From positions 1-28,730 of the IMG/VR virus record IMGVR_UViG_3300032307_000722: a DNA stretch of 28,730 nt; one strand, 5' to 3'. A program made the position numbers and the translations under genes. The notes beneath the pieces were generated by a model. That model saw nothing but the letters and a program-made list of their open reading frames with translations. It ran no database searches and was not told where the DNA came from. The DNA is from a virus. Positions within the stretch are counted from its first letter, which is position 1; the number at the start of each line of letters is the position of its first letter. Positions 17,139-26,984 of the stretch are shown piece by piece.

Positions 17139-19202
17139 TTAAACTGAGGGTTGATCCTCTTTCTTCTTTCTACCTCGTTTCTTTGGTTCTTCACCTGTAA
17201 GTACTTCAATTACAATCTCATCGTTCTCCTTCACTAATAAGGTGTAATTAATAGTTTCAACAACTTCATTAAGAAGTATTTTCTCTGAGATAAGGTCTTC
17301 AATTTTGTCTTGGATTGCTCTTTTCAATGGACGAGCCCCGAATGTTTCATCAAATCCAACTTTGGAGATTAAATCAATAACCGTTGGTTCATATGTGAAG
17401 TTGTATTTCATTTTAGTTAATCGTTTCATTAAACGGTCAACCTCCAATTTAACAATCTTATCAATATTTTCTTTTTTCAAAGAGTTAAAGATAATTACAT
17501 CATCAATACGGTTAAGGAATTCAGGTGCGAAGAATTTACCCAATTCTTTTTTAAGGATATCTCGTTTGTGTTCTTCCTTAACAATCTCACTGTTACTTTT
17601 GAATCCAACACCAGCTCCGAAGTCCTGTAGTTTTTTAACCCCAATATTAGATGTCATAATAATCAAACAATTTTTGAAGTTAATCTTTCTACCCAATCCG
17701 TCAGTTAAGTGTCCATCATCCAACATCTGTAATAATGTTGAGAAAATATCTTTGTTTGCTTTTTCAATCTCATCAAACAAGATAACAGAATATGGTTTGT
17801 TTTTTACTTGTTCAGTAAGTTGCCCACCTTCTTCGTGACCAACGTATCCTGGAGGTGACCCAATCAAACGAGAGATTGTGTGTTTCTCTTGATATTCAGA
17901 CATATCCACACGGATTAAGTTTTCTTCACTACCAAAGATTTCTTTTGCCAATTGTTTTGCCAAGAATGTTTTACCAACACCTGTTGATCCCAAGAAGATA
18001 AATGATCCGATTGGACGATTTGGGTCCTTAATACCTACACGATTTCTACGGATAGATTTTGAGATTTTCGCAACAGCTTCTTCCTGACCAATTACCGTAG
18101 AAGATAAAGATGACTCCAAATTAACCAAAGTATTCTTTTCATCTAAATTTAATTTAGATACGGGAATTTTAGTCATGTTAGAAACAACCTCGTAAATCAA
18201 TTCCTCAGGAATAGCACGTTTACTAACTCTAAGGTGGTCCTCAAATTTTTTCTTTTCCAATTCAAGGTTTGATAATACGGTACGTTCTTTATCACGTAAC
18301 TCAGCTGCTTGCTCGTAGTTTTGTTTTTTAATGACCTCAAGTTTTTCTTTCTTGATTTCTTGAGCCTCAGATTTAAGTTGTTCAATTACTTCAGGTAATT
18401 TGATGTCAATTTGCATTCTTGCTCCGACCTCATCTAAAATATCAAACGCTTTGTCAGGAAACTCACGATCGGTAATATAACGATCCGCCAACTCCACACA
18501 AACCCAAAGAGATTCATCGGTATAGTTAACTTTGTGATGTTCTTCATATTTGGATTTACTTTGTTTAAGGATTTCAAAAGTTTCTTCCTTACTTGAAGGA
18601 TCAACTACTACTTTTTGGAAACGTCGTTCCAATGCCCCATCTTTTTCAAAATGTCTTCGGTATTCATCTAATGTTGTTGCTCCAATACATTGGATCTCAC
18701 CACGAGATAATGCCGGTTTGAAGATGTTTGAAGCATCTAAAGATCCTGAACTATTACCGGCTCCGACCATTGTATGAATTTCATCAATAAAGATGACAAT
18801 ATTTGGATTTGCCTGTAATTCCTCAATAATGACTTTCATTCGTTCTTCAAATTGTCCGCGATATTTGGTTCCCGCAACAATTGAATTAATATCCAAAGAT
18901 ACAATTCGTTTATCAACCAAATTTTTGGGACATTCTCCGTTATAAATCATCATTGCTAACCCTTCAACAATGGCTGTTTTACCAGCTCCTGGTTCACCAA
19001 TAATAATAGGGTTGTTTTTCTTACGTCTTGATAGAACTTGAGCAATTCTAAGGATTTCTTTCTCACGACCAATTACAGGATCTAATTTTCCCTCCTCAGC
19101 CATTTTTATCAAATCCTTACTAAAGTTATCCAAAACTGGAGTTCCCCCACTACTTTCTGGTTTCTTTTTTCCTTTTTCGTTTTCGTCTTGAAATTCAATC
19201 AT
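17139..19202 (-). CDS. clpC: ClpC-like double AAA+ unfoldase, no N-domain
   Basis: A 687-residue Hsp100 protein. First AAA+ module: Walker A GEPGAGKT (69-76), Walker [10 protein letters not shown] middle helical hairpin carries a UVR-like [11 protein letters not shown], marking it as ClpC rather than ClpB. Second module: Walker [19 protein letters not shown], and GVGFKS with VGF, the [LIV]-G-[FL] tripeptide that docks on ClpP. Host ClpC proteins are about 800-850 residues; this one lacks the two Clp-N repeats that bind adaptors and has a charged tail ([14 protein letters not shown]). It should unfold proteins for host (or phage) ClpP. No clear promoter was identified. Confidence 0.93.
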   Translation of the reverse strand: MIEFQDENEKGKKKPESSGGTPVLDNFSKDLIKMAEEGKLDPVIGREKEILRIAQVLSRRKKNNPIIIGEPGAGKTAIVEGLAMMIYNGECPKNLVDKRIVSLDINSIVAGTKYRGQFEERMKVIIEELQANPNIVIFIDEIHTMVGAGNSSGSLDASNIFKPALSRGEIQCIGATTLDEYRRHFEKDGALERRFQKVVVDPSSKEETFEILKQSKSKYEEHHKVNYTDESLWVCVELADRYITDREFPDKAFDILDEVGARMQIDIKLPEVIEQLKSEAQEIKKEKLEVIKKQNYEQAAELRDKERTVLSNLELEKKKFEDHLRVSKRAIPEELIYEVVSNMTKIPVSKLNLDEKNTLVNLESSLSSTVIGQEEAVAKISKSIRRNRVGIKDPNRPIGSFIFLGSTGVGKTFLAKQLAKEIFGSEENLIRVDMSEYQEKHTISRLIGSPPGYVGHEEGGQLTEQVKNKPYSVILFDEIEKANKDIFSTLLQMLDDGHLTDGLGRKINFKNCLIIMTSNIGVKKLQDFGAGVGFKSNSEIVKEEHKRDILKKELGKFFAPEFLNRIDDVIIFNSLKKENIDKIVKLEVDRLMKRLTKMKYNFTYEPTVIDLISKVGFDETFGARPLKRAIQDKIEDLISEKILLNEVVETINYTLLVKENDEIVIEVLTGEEPKKRGRKKKEDQPSV

Positions 19203-19296
19203 AATTTATATTTTTTTGTAAAGGTAGTAATTTTTTTGAATAAAGTATATAACCTGTATTTTTATTTTTTTGAAAATATATTTAAAAGAAAAGATT

Positions 19297-19542
19297 ATGG
19301 CAATTATTAAAGAAGAAATCAAAGGAACAAAAATCTTGAATGAGATTGAATCAAGTAATATCGTTAGAACGGAATACGATACTGAAACTAAAAAAATGCT
19401 TGTGGAATTTAAACATGGGTTGAAGTACGAATATGATGAGGTACCTCACCTTATATACACACAGTTTAGATCTGCAAAATCACAAGGTAGTTTTTTCACA
19501 AAAGAAATATCAAAAACGTTTAAATACAGAAAATTGTCGTAA
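19297..19542 (+). CDS. KTSC-domain protein
   Basis: An 81-residue protein with the KTSC domain pattern: VRTEYDTETKKMLVEFKHG, LKYEYDEVPHLIYTQFRSAKSQGSFFTKEI and a final FKYRKLS. KTSC domains are small, found alone or fused to nucleases and lysyl-tRNA-synthetase-like proteins, and may bind nucleic acid; no role is set. An in-frame TTG at 19270 is possible, but the ATG at 19297 gives the normal domain length. A weak ATATTTAAA motif lies before it. Confidence 0.82.
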   Translation: MAIIKEEIKGTKILNEIESSNIVRTEYDTETKKMLVEFKHGLKYEYDEVPHLIYTQFRSAKSQGSFFTKEISKTFKYRKLS

Positions 19543-19555
19543 TTTAAAAACCATT

Positions 19556-19564
19556 ATATTTATA
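19556..19564 (+). promoter_or_regulatory. putative phage promoter (ATATTTATA class)
   Basis: ATATTTATA, 4 nt before the ATG at 19569; leaderless arrangement. Confidence 0.6.
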
Positions 19565-19568
19565 GGTA

Positions 19569-20303
19569 ATGGATAATAACGAGATAATAAAAAGTTTTGA
19601 ACCAAAAAAAGAATTAAATCCTAAAGTATGGGATTTAAATGATGGTGATGTAACCATGAAACCTGAAGTTAGAGAAAGGTTATTAGAGATTGCATATGAG
19701 TTCATAGATTTTTTAGATATTGATATTGTCGTAACCGACATTATATTAACGGGATCATTATCCAACTATAATTGGTCAAAATATTCTGATTTTGATTTAC
19801 ACATTGTGGCGAATTTCTCACAGTATCCTGAAAACCAAATGGAGTTATATGAGAAATTGTTTAATCTAAAAAAAATAATTTTTAATAAAAATCACGACAT
19901 TACTATATTTGGTTATGAGGTTGAATTATATGTTCAAAATGAAGTTGAAACTCACTTCAGTAGTGGAGTATATTCGGTCCTTTTTGATGAATGGTCAAAT
20001 GAACCTGAAAAAGAAGATTTCGTTGTTGATAAAGATTTATTAAAAGAAAAATCCAAACAGTGGATGAATATAATTGATGGTGTTATTGAAAATATCGAAG
20101 ATGAGGATATGGACACCGCAAAAGAGTTGGTTGATAAATATAAGAAAAAACTTAAAAAGTATAGAACCTGTGGTTTGGAGAAAGACGGGGAATACTCAAC
20201 TGAAAATTTGGTGTTTAAGATTTTAAGACGTAATGGTTATATTGAAAAATTACACAACTTATCTACAGAAATATTAGATAAAAACCTCACAATGAAGCAA
20301 TAA
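19569..20303 (+). CDS. nucleotidyltransferase-fold protein (pol-beta superfamily)
   Basis: A 244-residue protein with the NTase signature LTGSLSNYNWSKYSDFDLHIV at about 60-80: Gly62-Ser63 of the GS motif and Asp74/Asp76 as metal ligands. A strand carrying YEVELYVQNE could give the third acidic residue. The C-terminal half is helical and charged (about 150-244). Family members transfer nucleotides to proteins, RNA or small molecules; the substrate here is unknown. It stands at the left edge of the structural-gene block, so a nucleotide-modifying or tRNA-related task cannot be told apart. Confidence 0.78.
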   Translation: MDNNEIIKSFEPKKELNPKVWDLNDGDVTMKPEVRERLLEIAYEFIDFLDIDIVVTDIILTGSLSNYNWSKYSDFDLHIVANFSQYPENQMELYEKLFNLKKIIFNKNHDITIFGYEVELYVQNEVETHFSSGVYSVLFDEWSNEPEKEDFVVDKDLLKEKSKQWMNIIDGVIENIEDEDMDTAKELVDKYKKKLKKYRTCGLEKDGEYSTENLVFKILRRNGYIEKLHNLSTEILDKNLTMKQ

Positions 20304-20337
20304 TTTAATAAAACAACAAATAAACATAAGTATTAAT

Positions 20338-20346
20338 ATATTTATA
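20338..20346 (+). promoter_or_regulatory. putative phage promoter (ATATTTATA class)
   Basis: ATATTTATA, 31 nt before the ATG at 20378; first promoter of the four-gene block 20378-24678. Confidence 0.6.
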
Positions 20347-20377
20347 ATAAAAATAATATTTTTAAAAAAACAAAAAA

Positions 20378-21745
20378 ATGGGAAACTTAAGACCAATTGG
20401 TAGTGAAAAACTACAGGGAATGGATAAAATTAGAAGAATTATTGAAATTTCTCGTTACAACGAAAATACACCAAATCCTGTTAATGAATCTAAATCAACT
20501 GAATATTCTATTGATTTAGCGGATGGTAATAGATATCAAATTGTCAAAGAAAAGGCGGGTTACATTATAAAGAAAACTATTAATGAATCTGAAAGTGATT
20601 ATATTGCGCCTATGAAAAATAGACAATATTTTTCATCTTATTCTCAAGCATTTAAAAGAATGAATTTAATGGCAAAAGAATTAAATTCATTACACGAAAA
20701 TGTTGAAGGTACTTCATTATTTAATGAGAGTAAAAAATACATCCTTAAAAGAAAACCTACGAATGAGGAAATGACGGATGATATTGAACTTGATGAACAA
20801 GCAACTGCGGCTCCCGCTCCGGCACCTGCACCGTCACCTGCACCGGCTCCCGCACCTGCACCGGCTCCCGCACCTGAAGCATTACCTGAACCGGCACCTG
20901 AAGAAGAAGAACCTAATTTTGATGAAATGGGATCTGAAGATGAGGAGGACGATGACGAACCTGTAACTATGAAAGTAATTCAAAAATTAACAGGTAAATT
21001 GGCACAAAAAATCAGAAATTTTAATAATAGTGAAGAAGAAGATATGATTGGTGATGACGTTAAATACGTTATTAATTCAATTTTATCGGCTTTAGATTTG
21101 ACAACATTAAGTGATGATGACATTGAAGAAATTATGAATCGTCTAGAAGGGTCTGAAGAAGATCAAGTTATGGGTGAAGAACCACCAATGGGTGACGAAG
21201 AACCACAAATGGGTGACGAATCTGAAATGGGTGGTGAAGAATTATCATTACCTGGTGAAGATGGTGAAATGAAAGAAGTTATGAGTTTAGAAGATGCTCT
21301 TAATGAAAAAATCCCATCGGCTTTCGCTTCAAATATGAAAAAAGAATTAAACATGGGATATGATTTAATGGGTGACGATGACTTTGATTTTGAAGAAGAA
21401 TATCCAAGACACGGATCTAAATTAAAACAAAGATCATACCCACATTTAAGTCACGGTACTTTTGGTGAGTCAAAAATTGATAAGATCATCTCAAAGTATT
21501 TTAACATTAATGAAGAAGATGAGATTAGAAAAGAAAACCGTAAAAAAACGTTAAAAGAAATGGTCGAATTTGATAAATCAGAAGTTAAAAGATTATCTGA
21601 AACAATCAAACAAGAAAGAATGGCGTTAAAATTTATGGAAAATAATCCCAACACATCTTTAGTGGGTATTACCAACAAAAAGAATTTAATTTTTAAAGAT
21701 GGAATTACCGAAACTAAAATAACACCAAACGGACAAATTTTGTGA
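20378..21745 (+). CDS. acidic structural-type protein with Ala-Pro linker
   Basis: A 455-residue protein. An N-terminal domain (about 1-130) leads into a pure Ala-Pro run (about 142-172, APAPAP repeats), a strongly acidic zone (EEEEPNFDEMGSEDEEDDDE), a helical part, a run of MGDEE/MGGEE repeats (about 268-290) and a C-terminal helical domain with KIDKIISKYFNINEEDE. Such acidic, helical, low-complexity proteins near the terminase are often scaffold or prohead core proteins, but no family match is seen. The next gene starts with GTG overlapping its stop. Confidence 0.65.
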   Translation: MGNLRPIGSEKLQGMDKIRRIIEISRYNENTPNPVNESKSTEYSIDLADGNRYQIVKEKAGYIIKKTINESESDYIAPMKNRQYFSSYSQAFKRMNLMAKELNSLHENVEGTSLFNESKKYILKRKPTNEEMTDDIELDEQATAAPAPAPAPSPAPAPAPAPAPAPEALPEPAPEEEEPNFDEMGSEDEEDDDEPVTMKVIQKLTGKLAQKIRNFNNSEEEDMIGDDVKYVINSILSALDLTTLSDDDIEEIMNRLEGSEEDQVMGEEPPMGDEEPQMGDESEMGGEELSLPGEDGEMKEVMSLEDALNEKIPSAFASNMKKELNMGYDLMGDDDFDFEEEYPRHGSKLKQRSYPHLSHGTFGESKIDKIISKYFNINEEDEIRKENRKKTLKEMVEFDKSEVKRLSETIKQERMALKFMENNPNTSLVGITNKKNLIFKDGITETKITPNGQIL

Positions 21746-22149
21746 ATAAATTAATATACATAAATGGAATGGGTCCCAACTATAAGGGAGACAACATTTA
21801 TGAATTTATTTTCTCAGACACATTAGAAGTTTGGGGAGATAATTGGGAATCAAAACCAGCAAATGGATATCCAACACCACCCGATGTTGAATACATCAAA
21901 AAAGTTGGAATATTAACGAATGGCGAAATAAGTTTAGATTTAGTTCAAGATTCGGATGTGTTCTCAATGTTAGATTCAATGGATGGTGTTCTATCTTTAG
22001 GTTGGGAAAAAGAAAATGATGAAATTGATTTTTCTGTTACAAAACGACTTGTTTTTAGATTCGGTGAAACTGAGCAGGAAGTAAAAGATAAATTATATGA
22101 ACGAGACATTGTTCTTGAGTTTGAAAAAAAAGTAGTATATGAGAACTAA
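21742..22149 (+). CDS. hypothetical protein in structural block
   Basis: A 135-residue soluble protein starting at a GTG that overlaps the upstream stop (GTGA); an internal ATG at 21769 is the other option. Sequence begins MNKLIYINGMGPNYKG, with IYEFIFSDTLEVWGDNWES and a C-terminal EQEVKDKLYERDIV helix. The following gene overlaps its end by 11 nt. Tight overlaps show translational coupling in one operon. Family not recognised. Confidence 0.7.
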   Translation: MNKLIYINGMGPNYKGDNIYEFIFSDTLEVWGDNWESKPANGYPTPPDVEYIKKVGILTNGEISLDLVQDSDVFSMLDSMDGVLSLGWEKENDEIDFSVTKRLVFRFGETEQEVKDKLYERDIVLEFEKKVVYEN

Positions 22150-23314
22150 GAAAGACATACAAATGTTATTAGAAAGCGGACTATCATCCGCTTTTGTTGC
22201 TAATTTAAATGGTGCACAAATAAAGTCATTGGTGGAAAGATTTGGTAGAGATAAAAAAATTACCGTAATAAAAAACTCCGAATTAAAAGATAAAGTAAAA
22301 AACTTTATTAAAACTTATTCAAAAATTAAGGATATTGAAAAAAATATTGATGACTGGTCGGATGAAAAATTGGCGAATCAAATGAAAAATTACGCAAAAC
22401 ACGCAAACCGAACTGAAGCAAATAAAAAAGCCGACGACTTATACAAACAAATTGAAAAAAGTTTAAAAGACGGTAAAAAAGAGGAAACCAAAGAACAGTC
22501 AACCGTACCTCAAAACACAACTCCAGTTACAACATCAAGCACAAAATACATTGTTAAACCAAATTCTAAAACAATGGTTAACAATCTTGAGATTGATACT
22601 ACTGGTGGTAAAACAGTTGTAACCCCATTAAAAGAATTAGGTGAAGAAGAGACGTTAGATGTGGTTAATGATCCTGATGCAACCGCAGATGGAATGCCAA
22701 CAACGGAAGGTGTTATTAGGGAAAAATTTGAATCAAAGGCTCAACAAGGATTCTTTTGGGCAAAATGTAATACAAGTAAAGGTGTTAAAAAGAAAAAATG
22801 GTGTGAATTAGCGAGAGAATTTTCGGACTCAACATCAAAAAAACAATACAAAACAATGCCTGAGAAAAAACATCCTGAAAAAATGGATGAAGAGTATGAA
22901 AAATTTTTAGAGGATAGAATTGTTGAAATGATTGAAAATAGAATTCAACCAAGGATGACCAAAGGTGACATTTTAAAAACAATTTCAGAAAAAATGGAAA
23001 AAAATAACTCAATGATTTTGAAAAATCCAAAAAAAATGAGTATGTTTGCCCATGAATCAGGAATTGAAAGTAAAAAAATGAAAAAACCAACTCAAATGAT
23101 GCCAGTTATGGGAACAATGGAAGAAAACGAAACAAAAGAAAAAGAAAGAACTAAAGAAAAAGATGCACCTACAAAACCAGGTACGACACCTAAAAGAAGA
23201 GGTAACCCTTTTAAAAATCCTAATCCCGGTGTTAAGGAAGACCCAAGAGGTCAAAAAAAAAGTAAGGAAGATATGAAAAAAGATTTCATTGGATTGATTA
23301 ACCAAGCATTATAA
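22139..23314 (+). CDS. basic, low-complexity structural-type protein
   Basis: A 391-residue lysine-rich protein. An N-terminal helical domain (MRTKKDIQMLLESGLSSAFV, to about 120) is followed by a Thr/Pro-rich linker, a short conserved-looking core (EKFESKAQQGFFWAKCNTSKG with KKKWCELAREFSDS) and a long charged tail (KEKERTKEKD, KRRGNPFKNPNPG). The composition suggests a DNA-contacting or scaffold-like role inside the head, which is inference only. It overlaps the preceding gene and is followed after 5 nt by the next, so all belong to one operon. Confidence 0.65.
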   Translation: MRTKKDIQMLLESGLSSAFVANLNGAQIKSLVERFGRDKKITVIKNSELKDKVKNFIKTYSKIKDIEKNIDDWSDEKLANQMKNYAKHANRTEANKKADDLYKQIEKSLKDGKKEETKEQSTVPQNTTPVTTSSTKYIVKPNSKTMVNNLEIDTTGGKTVVTPLKELGEEETLDVVNDPDATADGMPTTEGVIREKFESKAQQGFFWAKCNTSKGVKKKKWCELAREFSDSTSKKQYKTMPEKKHPEKMDEEYEKFLEDRIVEMIENRIQPRMTKGDILKTISEKMEKNNSMILKNPKKMSMFAHESGIESKKMKKPTQMMPVMGTMEENETKEKERTKEKDAPTKPGTTPKRRGNPFKNPNPGVKEDPRGQKKSKEDMKKDFIGLINQAL

Positions 23315-23319
23315 TAACG

Positions 23320-24678
23320 ATGGGAAATAAAGATTTAGAAGATTTAATTAGAAAAATTGTTAAGGAAGCACCGGTTGATTATGGTGATTATCCCGAAAGA
23401 ATGGACCCAAGATCTCAATCAAAAATTGAGGATCCTGAAGGGATATATGCAAAAAATAGAGCATTTAGAAAAGGTGCAAGTGATGTTGAGAGAATTGCGG
23501 GAAAACGTTTTAAAGAAATCGTTGATTATGTAAAAAGATATTACGGTACCGAAGAAAATGTGACTGACCCATCAGTTAAAAGAGCTATTCAAATGGAACA
23601 AATGAATTCTGTTAGACAAGCAATGATGATTGAACCATCACACAGGGAATCATTAAGAAATTTAGCGGTAGAAATTGCTTCTAAAGAATCTGGATGGATG
23701 TCACCCAATATTACAATGGAAGAGGCATTAGAACAAGGTTTGATAACTAAAAGAGTAAGTGAAGAAGGTGGGGCAATATATGAATATGACTTTTTTAACC
23801 TTCTTACATTTTTAGGAGAACAAAGAGTGGATCCATCAAAATTCCAAATGGAAAAAAAAGAAAAGAGGAAATTAGAGTTACCTCCAAATTTTTCATTTGA
23901 TGTTGATGAGTTAACTCCGGATGAGATTAGACAACTTGAAATTGAGAAACGTAATGTTATTAATGCGATAATCCAAGGTACGGGTAAAAGAATACAATTT
24001 GCATACCAAGCATATAAAGATAGATTAGATGAAATTGACCCAAGATTGTATTCTATCTACAATAAAATAATGTCGGCAAATGATTTAATGTATTTTACCG
24101 ATGAACAACTTATTGAAATGTTAGGTGGAAATGCTGCGGGATCATCAGGTCAAGCCGAAGAAGAAGATGACGAAGAAGGTGGAAGTGAAGAAAATCAAGA
24201 AGATGATGGTGTTGAAACTTTCTACGGAAACGGTTTAATATTTCCAATTTTACTACATGAATTAGGTAAAACATTTGAAATGATCCCATCAAGAGAGCAG
24301 TGGAGGGATATGGATCCGTCAATGGCTCAAGATGTTATGGGTCAAACCGATGTTTTCTCAAATGAACCTATGCAATTTAGAGTTGGGGGTGAGTTGGTAA
24401 GAAAATTAAGAACTCTATTACCTGATGAAATTACAGTTGACGAAGAAGGTAGAAAATACAAACCTTATTTTTCAAAAATCCTTTATGGTATTCCTGCGGA
24501 AGAATTTTTAAGAGATATTATGGCAAATGTTGTTTCTGACGATAATGCCGATAATGATAAAGCAAGACGTAAATTTGAAGAAATTTTACAAAAAGCAAAA
24601 AGAGAATACGATAGATACAATAATGGTGATGACGAGGAAGAAGAAGATGATGATATCCTTTCACAATTAGGACTCTAA
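23320..24678 (+). CDS. acidic structural-type protein upstream of terminase
   Basis: A 452-residue mostly helical protein starting MGNKDLEDLIRKIVKEAPVDYG, a helix of the same flavour as the LTES tags. A long helical core (FKEIVDYVKRYYG; PPNFSFDVDELTPDEIRQLEIEKRN) leads to an acidic low-complexity stretch (about 280-305, EEEDDEEGGSEENQEDD), an ordered C-terminal domain (FPILLHELGKTFEM, FRVGGELVRKLRTLLPDE, YGIPAEEFLRDIMANV) and an acidic tail. Position just before TerL suggests a head or packaging component, but I find no portal or protease signature. Confidence 0.65.
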   Translation: MGNKDLEDLIRKIVKEAPVDYGDYPERMDPRSQSKIEDPEGIYAKNRAFRKGASDVERIAGKRFKEIVDYVKRYYGTEENVTDPSVKRAIQMEQMNSVRQAMMIEPSHRESLRNLAVEIASKESGWMSPNITMEEALEQGLITKRVSEEGGAIYEYDFFNLLTFLGEQRVDPSKFQMEKKEKRKLELPPNFSFDVDELTPDEIRQLEIEKRNVINAIIQGTGKRIQFAYQAYKDRLDEIDPRLYSIYNKIMSANDLMYFTDEQLIEMLGGNAAGSSGQAEEEDDEEGGSEENQEDDGVETFYGNGLIFPILLHELGKTFEMIPSREQWRDMDPSMAQDVMGQTDVFSNEPMQFRVGGELVRKLRTLLPDEITVDEEGRKYKPYFSKILYGIPAEEFLRDIMANVVSDDNADNDKARRKFEEILQKAKREYDRYNNGDDEEEEDDDILSQLGL

Positions 24679-24695
24679 AAACAATTAAAATAACT

Positions 24696-24730
24696 AAAAA
24701 CCCCCTTTTATGAAAATAACTGGGGGTTTT
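24696..24730 (+). terminator. intrinsic terminator
   Basis: AAAACCCCC (ending 24705)/GGGGGTTTT (24722-24730) closing the 20378-24678 operon just before the terminase promoter. Confidence 0.85.
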
Positions 24731-24731
24731 G

Positions 24732-24740
24732 ATATTTATA
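24732..24740 (+). promoter_or_regulatory. putative phage promoter (ATATTTATA class)
   Basis: ATATTTATA, 13 nt before the terminase ATG and directly after a terminator. Confidence 0.65.
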
Positions 24741-24753
24741 GATAAATACTTTT

Positions 24754-26517
24754 ATGGGTTTATCTAAAGAACAAGTAATGCTTGAGTATGTGAAGTGTAT
24801 GAAGGACACAACTTACGCATTAAAAACTTACTTACAGACATATGATAACACGGTTTCACAATATGTGCCGTTAGAGTTATTTCCCGATCAAATATCGCTT
24901 TTACAGGATTACGAAAATTTTAATGAGAACATTGCGTTAAAATATCGTCAGGCGGGTGTATCTACGGTTACCGCGGCTTGGGCATCAAAACGATTGGCAT
25001 TTGCGAAGAAAAACAAACCTGAAAAAATTCTTATTATTGCCAACAAACTTGATACATCTTTAGAGATGGCAAATAAAGTTAGGGCATTTATTGGTCAATG
25101 GCCAAAATGGGTTGGTGTTGATTTTTCACCCGAAAAAAACTCACAAAAACATTACAAATTAAATAATGGATCTGAGGTTAAAGCGGTGGCAACATCAAAA
25201 GATGCCTTACGTGGATTTACTCCCACGATACTTGTATTTGACGAGGCGGCGTTTATTGAAGCTGACAGTGATTTTTGGGCGGCTTGTATGGCATCCTTAT
25301 CCACAGGGGGTAAGGTAATTGTGGTCTCAACACCGAATGGTTATGATCCAATTTATTATGAGATATACGATCAGGCATTAAGAAATATGAATGACTTCAA
25401 AATTTCTGAAATGTATTGGTTTAGAGATCCAAGATATACCAAAGATTTATACTTAGTTAAGACACAGGATATTATTCACTATTTGTTAAATAAAGAAGAA
25501 TATACCGATGACGATATTATTAGTTGGGAAAATATCCCGTTCGCAGAAAGAAATTATGATGACCTAAAAGCAATTATGGATACGGGATACAAACCTTGTT
25601 CTATTTGGTTTGAAGGGATGGTAAAAAAACTTAAATACGATAAGAGAAAAGTATCACAGGAGTTGGAATGTAACTTCTTAGGATCGGGGGATAATGTCTT
25701 TGATTCTAATATGTTACAGAGAATTCGTGAAAATATGTTAAAAGAACCTCAAAATAAAATGATGGGTAATTCTCTATGGATTTGGAAAGAACCTGAAGTG
25801 GGTCACAAATACATTATGGGGATTGACGTTTCTCGTGGGGATAGTGAGGACTTTAGTACAATTCAAGTTATTGATTTTGATACGAGAGAACAAGTAATGG
25901 AATATATTGGAAAAATTCCACCCGATACATTGGCTGAGGTTGCTTTTAAATGGGCAAATATGTATTCAGCGTTTGTGGTGGTGGATATCACCGGTGGTAT
26001 GGGTATTACAACCGTACGTAAATTACAAGAATTTGACTATAAGAATCTTTATATTGACGGTGTTGATCAAAATAACATATGGAGATCGGCATCAAGAACG
26101 GTAGATAAAATACCGGGTATTAACTTTAATGCTAAACGTGTTCAGATCATTGCGGCATTTGAGGAAGGAATGAGACACGGATTTAGAATGTATAGTTCGA
26201 GGTTATATAACGAGATGAATACGTTCGTTTATATAAACGGTAGACCAGATCACCAAAAAGGTCATCACGATGATTTAATCATGTCTATTGCTATGGCATT
26301 ATACGTGGGGGAATCATCTTTTTCAAGTTTGGAGAAGGTTACGGAACACACTAAATCAATGATTGAATCTTGGACGGTTACAAGTAACGAATCTGTAAAA
26401 GATATAATTAGTTTTAATCCTGTTATGCCAAATCTTAGTTATGATTCAAGAAGAGATAGTAGTGCACCAAGTAGAGGTGATTATGCAAAATACGGATGGT
26501 TATTTGGTGGGAGATAA
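24754..26517 (+). CDS. terminase large subunit (TerL, T4 gp17-like)
   Basis: A 587-residue packaging motor. ATPase part: variant Walker A KYRQAGVST (about 63-71), Walker B ILVFDEAAFIE with catalytic Glu164, and the coupling motif VSTPNGYDP. Nuclease part, RNase H fold: MGIDVSRGDSEDFS with the first Asp, VVVDITGGMG with the second, and KGHHDDLIMSIAMAL with the last acidic pair. Length is normal for T4-type TerL. It translocates DNA into the prohead and cuts the concatemer. It has its own ATATTTATA promoter after a terminator; the Thr/Pro-repeat gene follows 19 nt later. Confidence 0.95.
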   Translation: MGLSKEQVMLEYVKCMKDTTYALKTYLQTYDNTVSQYVPLELFPDQISLLQDYENFNENIALKYRQAGVSTVTAAWASKRLAFAKKNKPEKILIIANKLDTSLEMANKVRAFIGQWPKWVGVDFSPEKNSQKHYKLNNGSEVKAVATSKDALRGFTPTILVFDEAAFIEADSDFWAACMASLSTGGKVIVVSTPNGYDPIYYEIYDQALRNMNDFKISEMYWFRDPRYTKDLYLVKTQDIIHYLLNKEEYTDDDIISWENIPFAERNYDDLKAIMDTGYKPCSIWFEGMVKKLKYDKRKVSQELECNFLGSGDNVFDSNMLQRIRENMLKEPQNKMMGNSLWIWKEPEVGHKYIMGIDVSRGDSEDFSTIQVIDFDTREQVMEYIGKIPPDTLAEVAFKWANMYSAFVVVDITGGMGITTVRKLQEFDYKNLYIDGVDQNNIWRSASRTVDKIPGINFNAKRVQIIAAFEEGMRHGFRMYSSRLYNEMNTFVYINGRPDHQKGHHDDLIMSIAMALYVGESSFSSLEKVTEHTKSMIESWTVTSNESVKDIISFNPVMPNLSYDSRRDSSAPSRGDYAKYGWLFGGR

Positions 26518-26525
26518 TATTTATG
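26517..26525 (+). promoter_or_regulatory. putative phage promoter (ATATTTATA class)
   Basis: ATATTTATG overlapping the end of TerL, 11 nt before the ATG at 26537. Confidence 0.45.
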
Positions 26526-26536
26526 ATTAAAATATA

Positions 26537-26974
26537 ATGGGTTTAAGTTTAAGAAAAAGGTCGGGAAGTATAATAGCTGGGTCAAGATTGATCGTTGAGG
26601 GTCAACCTATACTTACATCTAAAGTTTTTGAGGTCGGATTTTCGGGAAAAAAAGGTTCATTACCAAATGAACATAGAGAATCCCCAACCACAACTACAAC
26701 AACCACAATTGATCCAACACCAACAAACACCCCAACTCCAAGTATCACACCAACAATCACCGTTACGCCTACATCTACGAAAACACCCACTCCAACGGTA
26801 ACGCCTACAATAACAAAAACTGTAACCCCAACACTAACAGTTACACCAACTAATACCTTAACTCCAACACCATCCACACAGGTTGAGTTTCTTATTAACC
26901 CAATTATATCTGGAACCGATGAATATATTGAGACAGGAAATAACGAATACCTTAAATTCGTTGACCCAAGATAA
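26537..26974 (+). CDS. Thr/Pro-repeat surface-type protein
   Basis: A 145-residue protein: a 45-residue start (MGLSLRKRSGSIIAGSRLIV, then KVFEVGFSGKKG), a block of about 70 residues of Thr-Pro repeats (TPTPTVTP, TPTITVTP and similar) and a short end (YIETGNNEYLKFVDPR). The basic SLRKRSGSIIAG start resembles the N-termini of small phage tail or virion-associated proteins, which I cannot confirm. The repeat would form a stiff, extended stalk and could be O-glycosylated by a Bacteroidota host. Placed before a fibre-like protein, it may be part of a tail or decoration structure. Confidence 0.65.
   Translation: MGLSLRKRSGSIIAGSRLIVEGQPILTSKVFEVGFSGKKGSLPNEHRESPTTTTTTTIDPTPTNTPTPSITPTITVTPTSTKTPTPTVTPTITKTVTPTLTVTPTNTLTPTPSTQVEFLINPIISGTDEYIETGNNEYLKFVDPR
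26537..26974 (+). repeat. degenerate Thr/Pro codon repeat
   Basis: About 26685-26880 within the gene is an imperfect tandem array of ACA/ACC/ACT and CCA/CCC codons in 6- to 12-base steps, typical of slippage-prone DNA. Confidence 0.7.
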
Positions 26975-26984
26975 AAAATTAAAA

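Noticed and set aside
26602-26877. 91-codon minus-strand frame (Val/Gly repeats)
   Set aside because: Mirror image of the Thr/Pro repeat on the plus strand.
26685-26880. CRISPR-like repetition
   Set aside because: The repeats are short codon repeats with no spacer-repeat alternation; no CRISPR array is present in the window.
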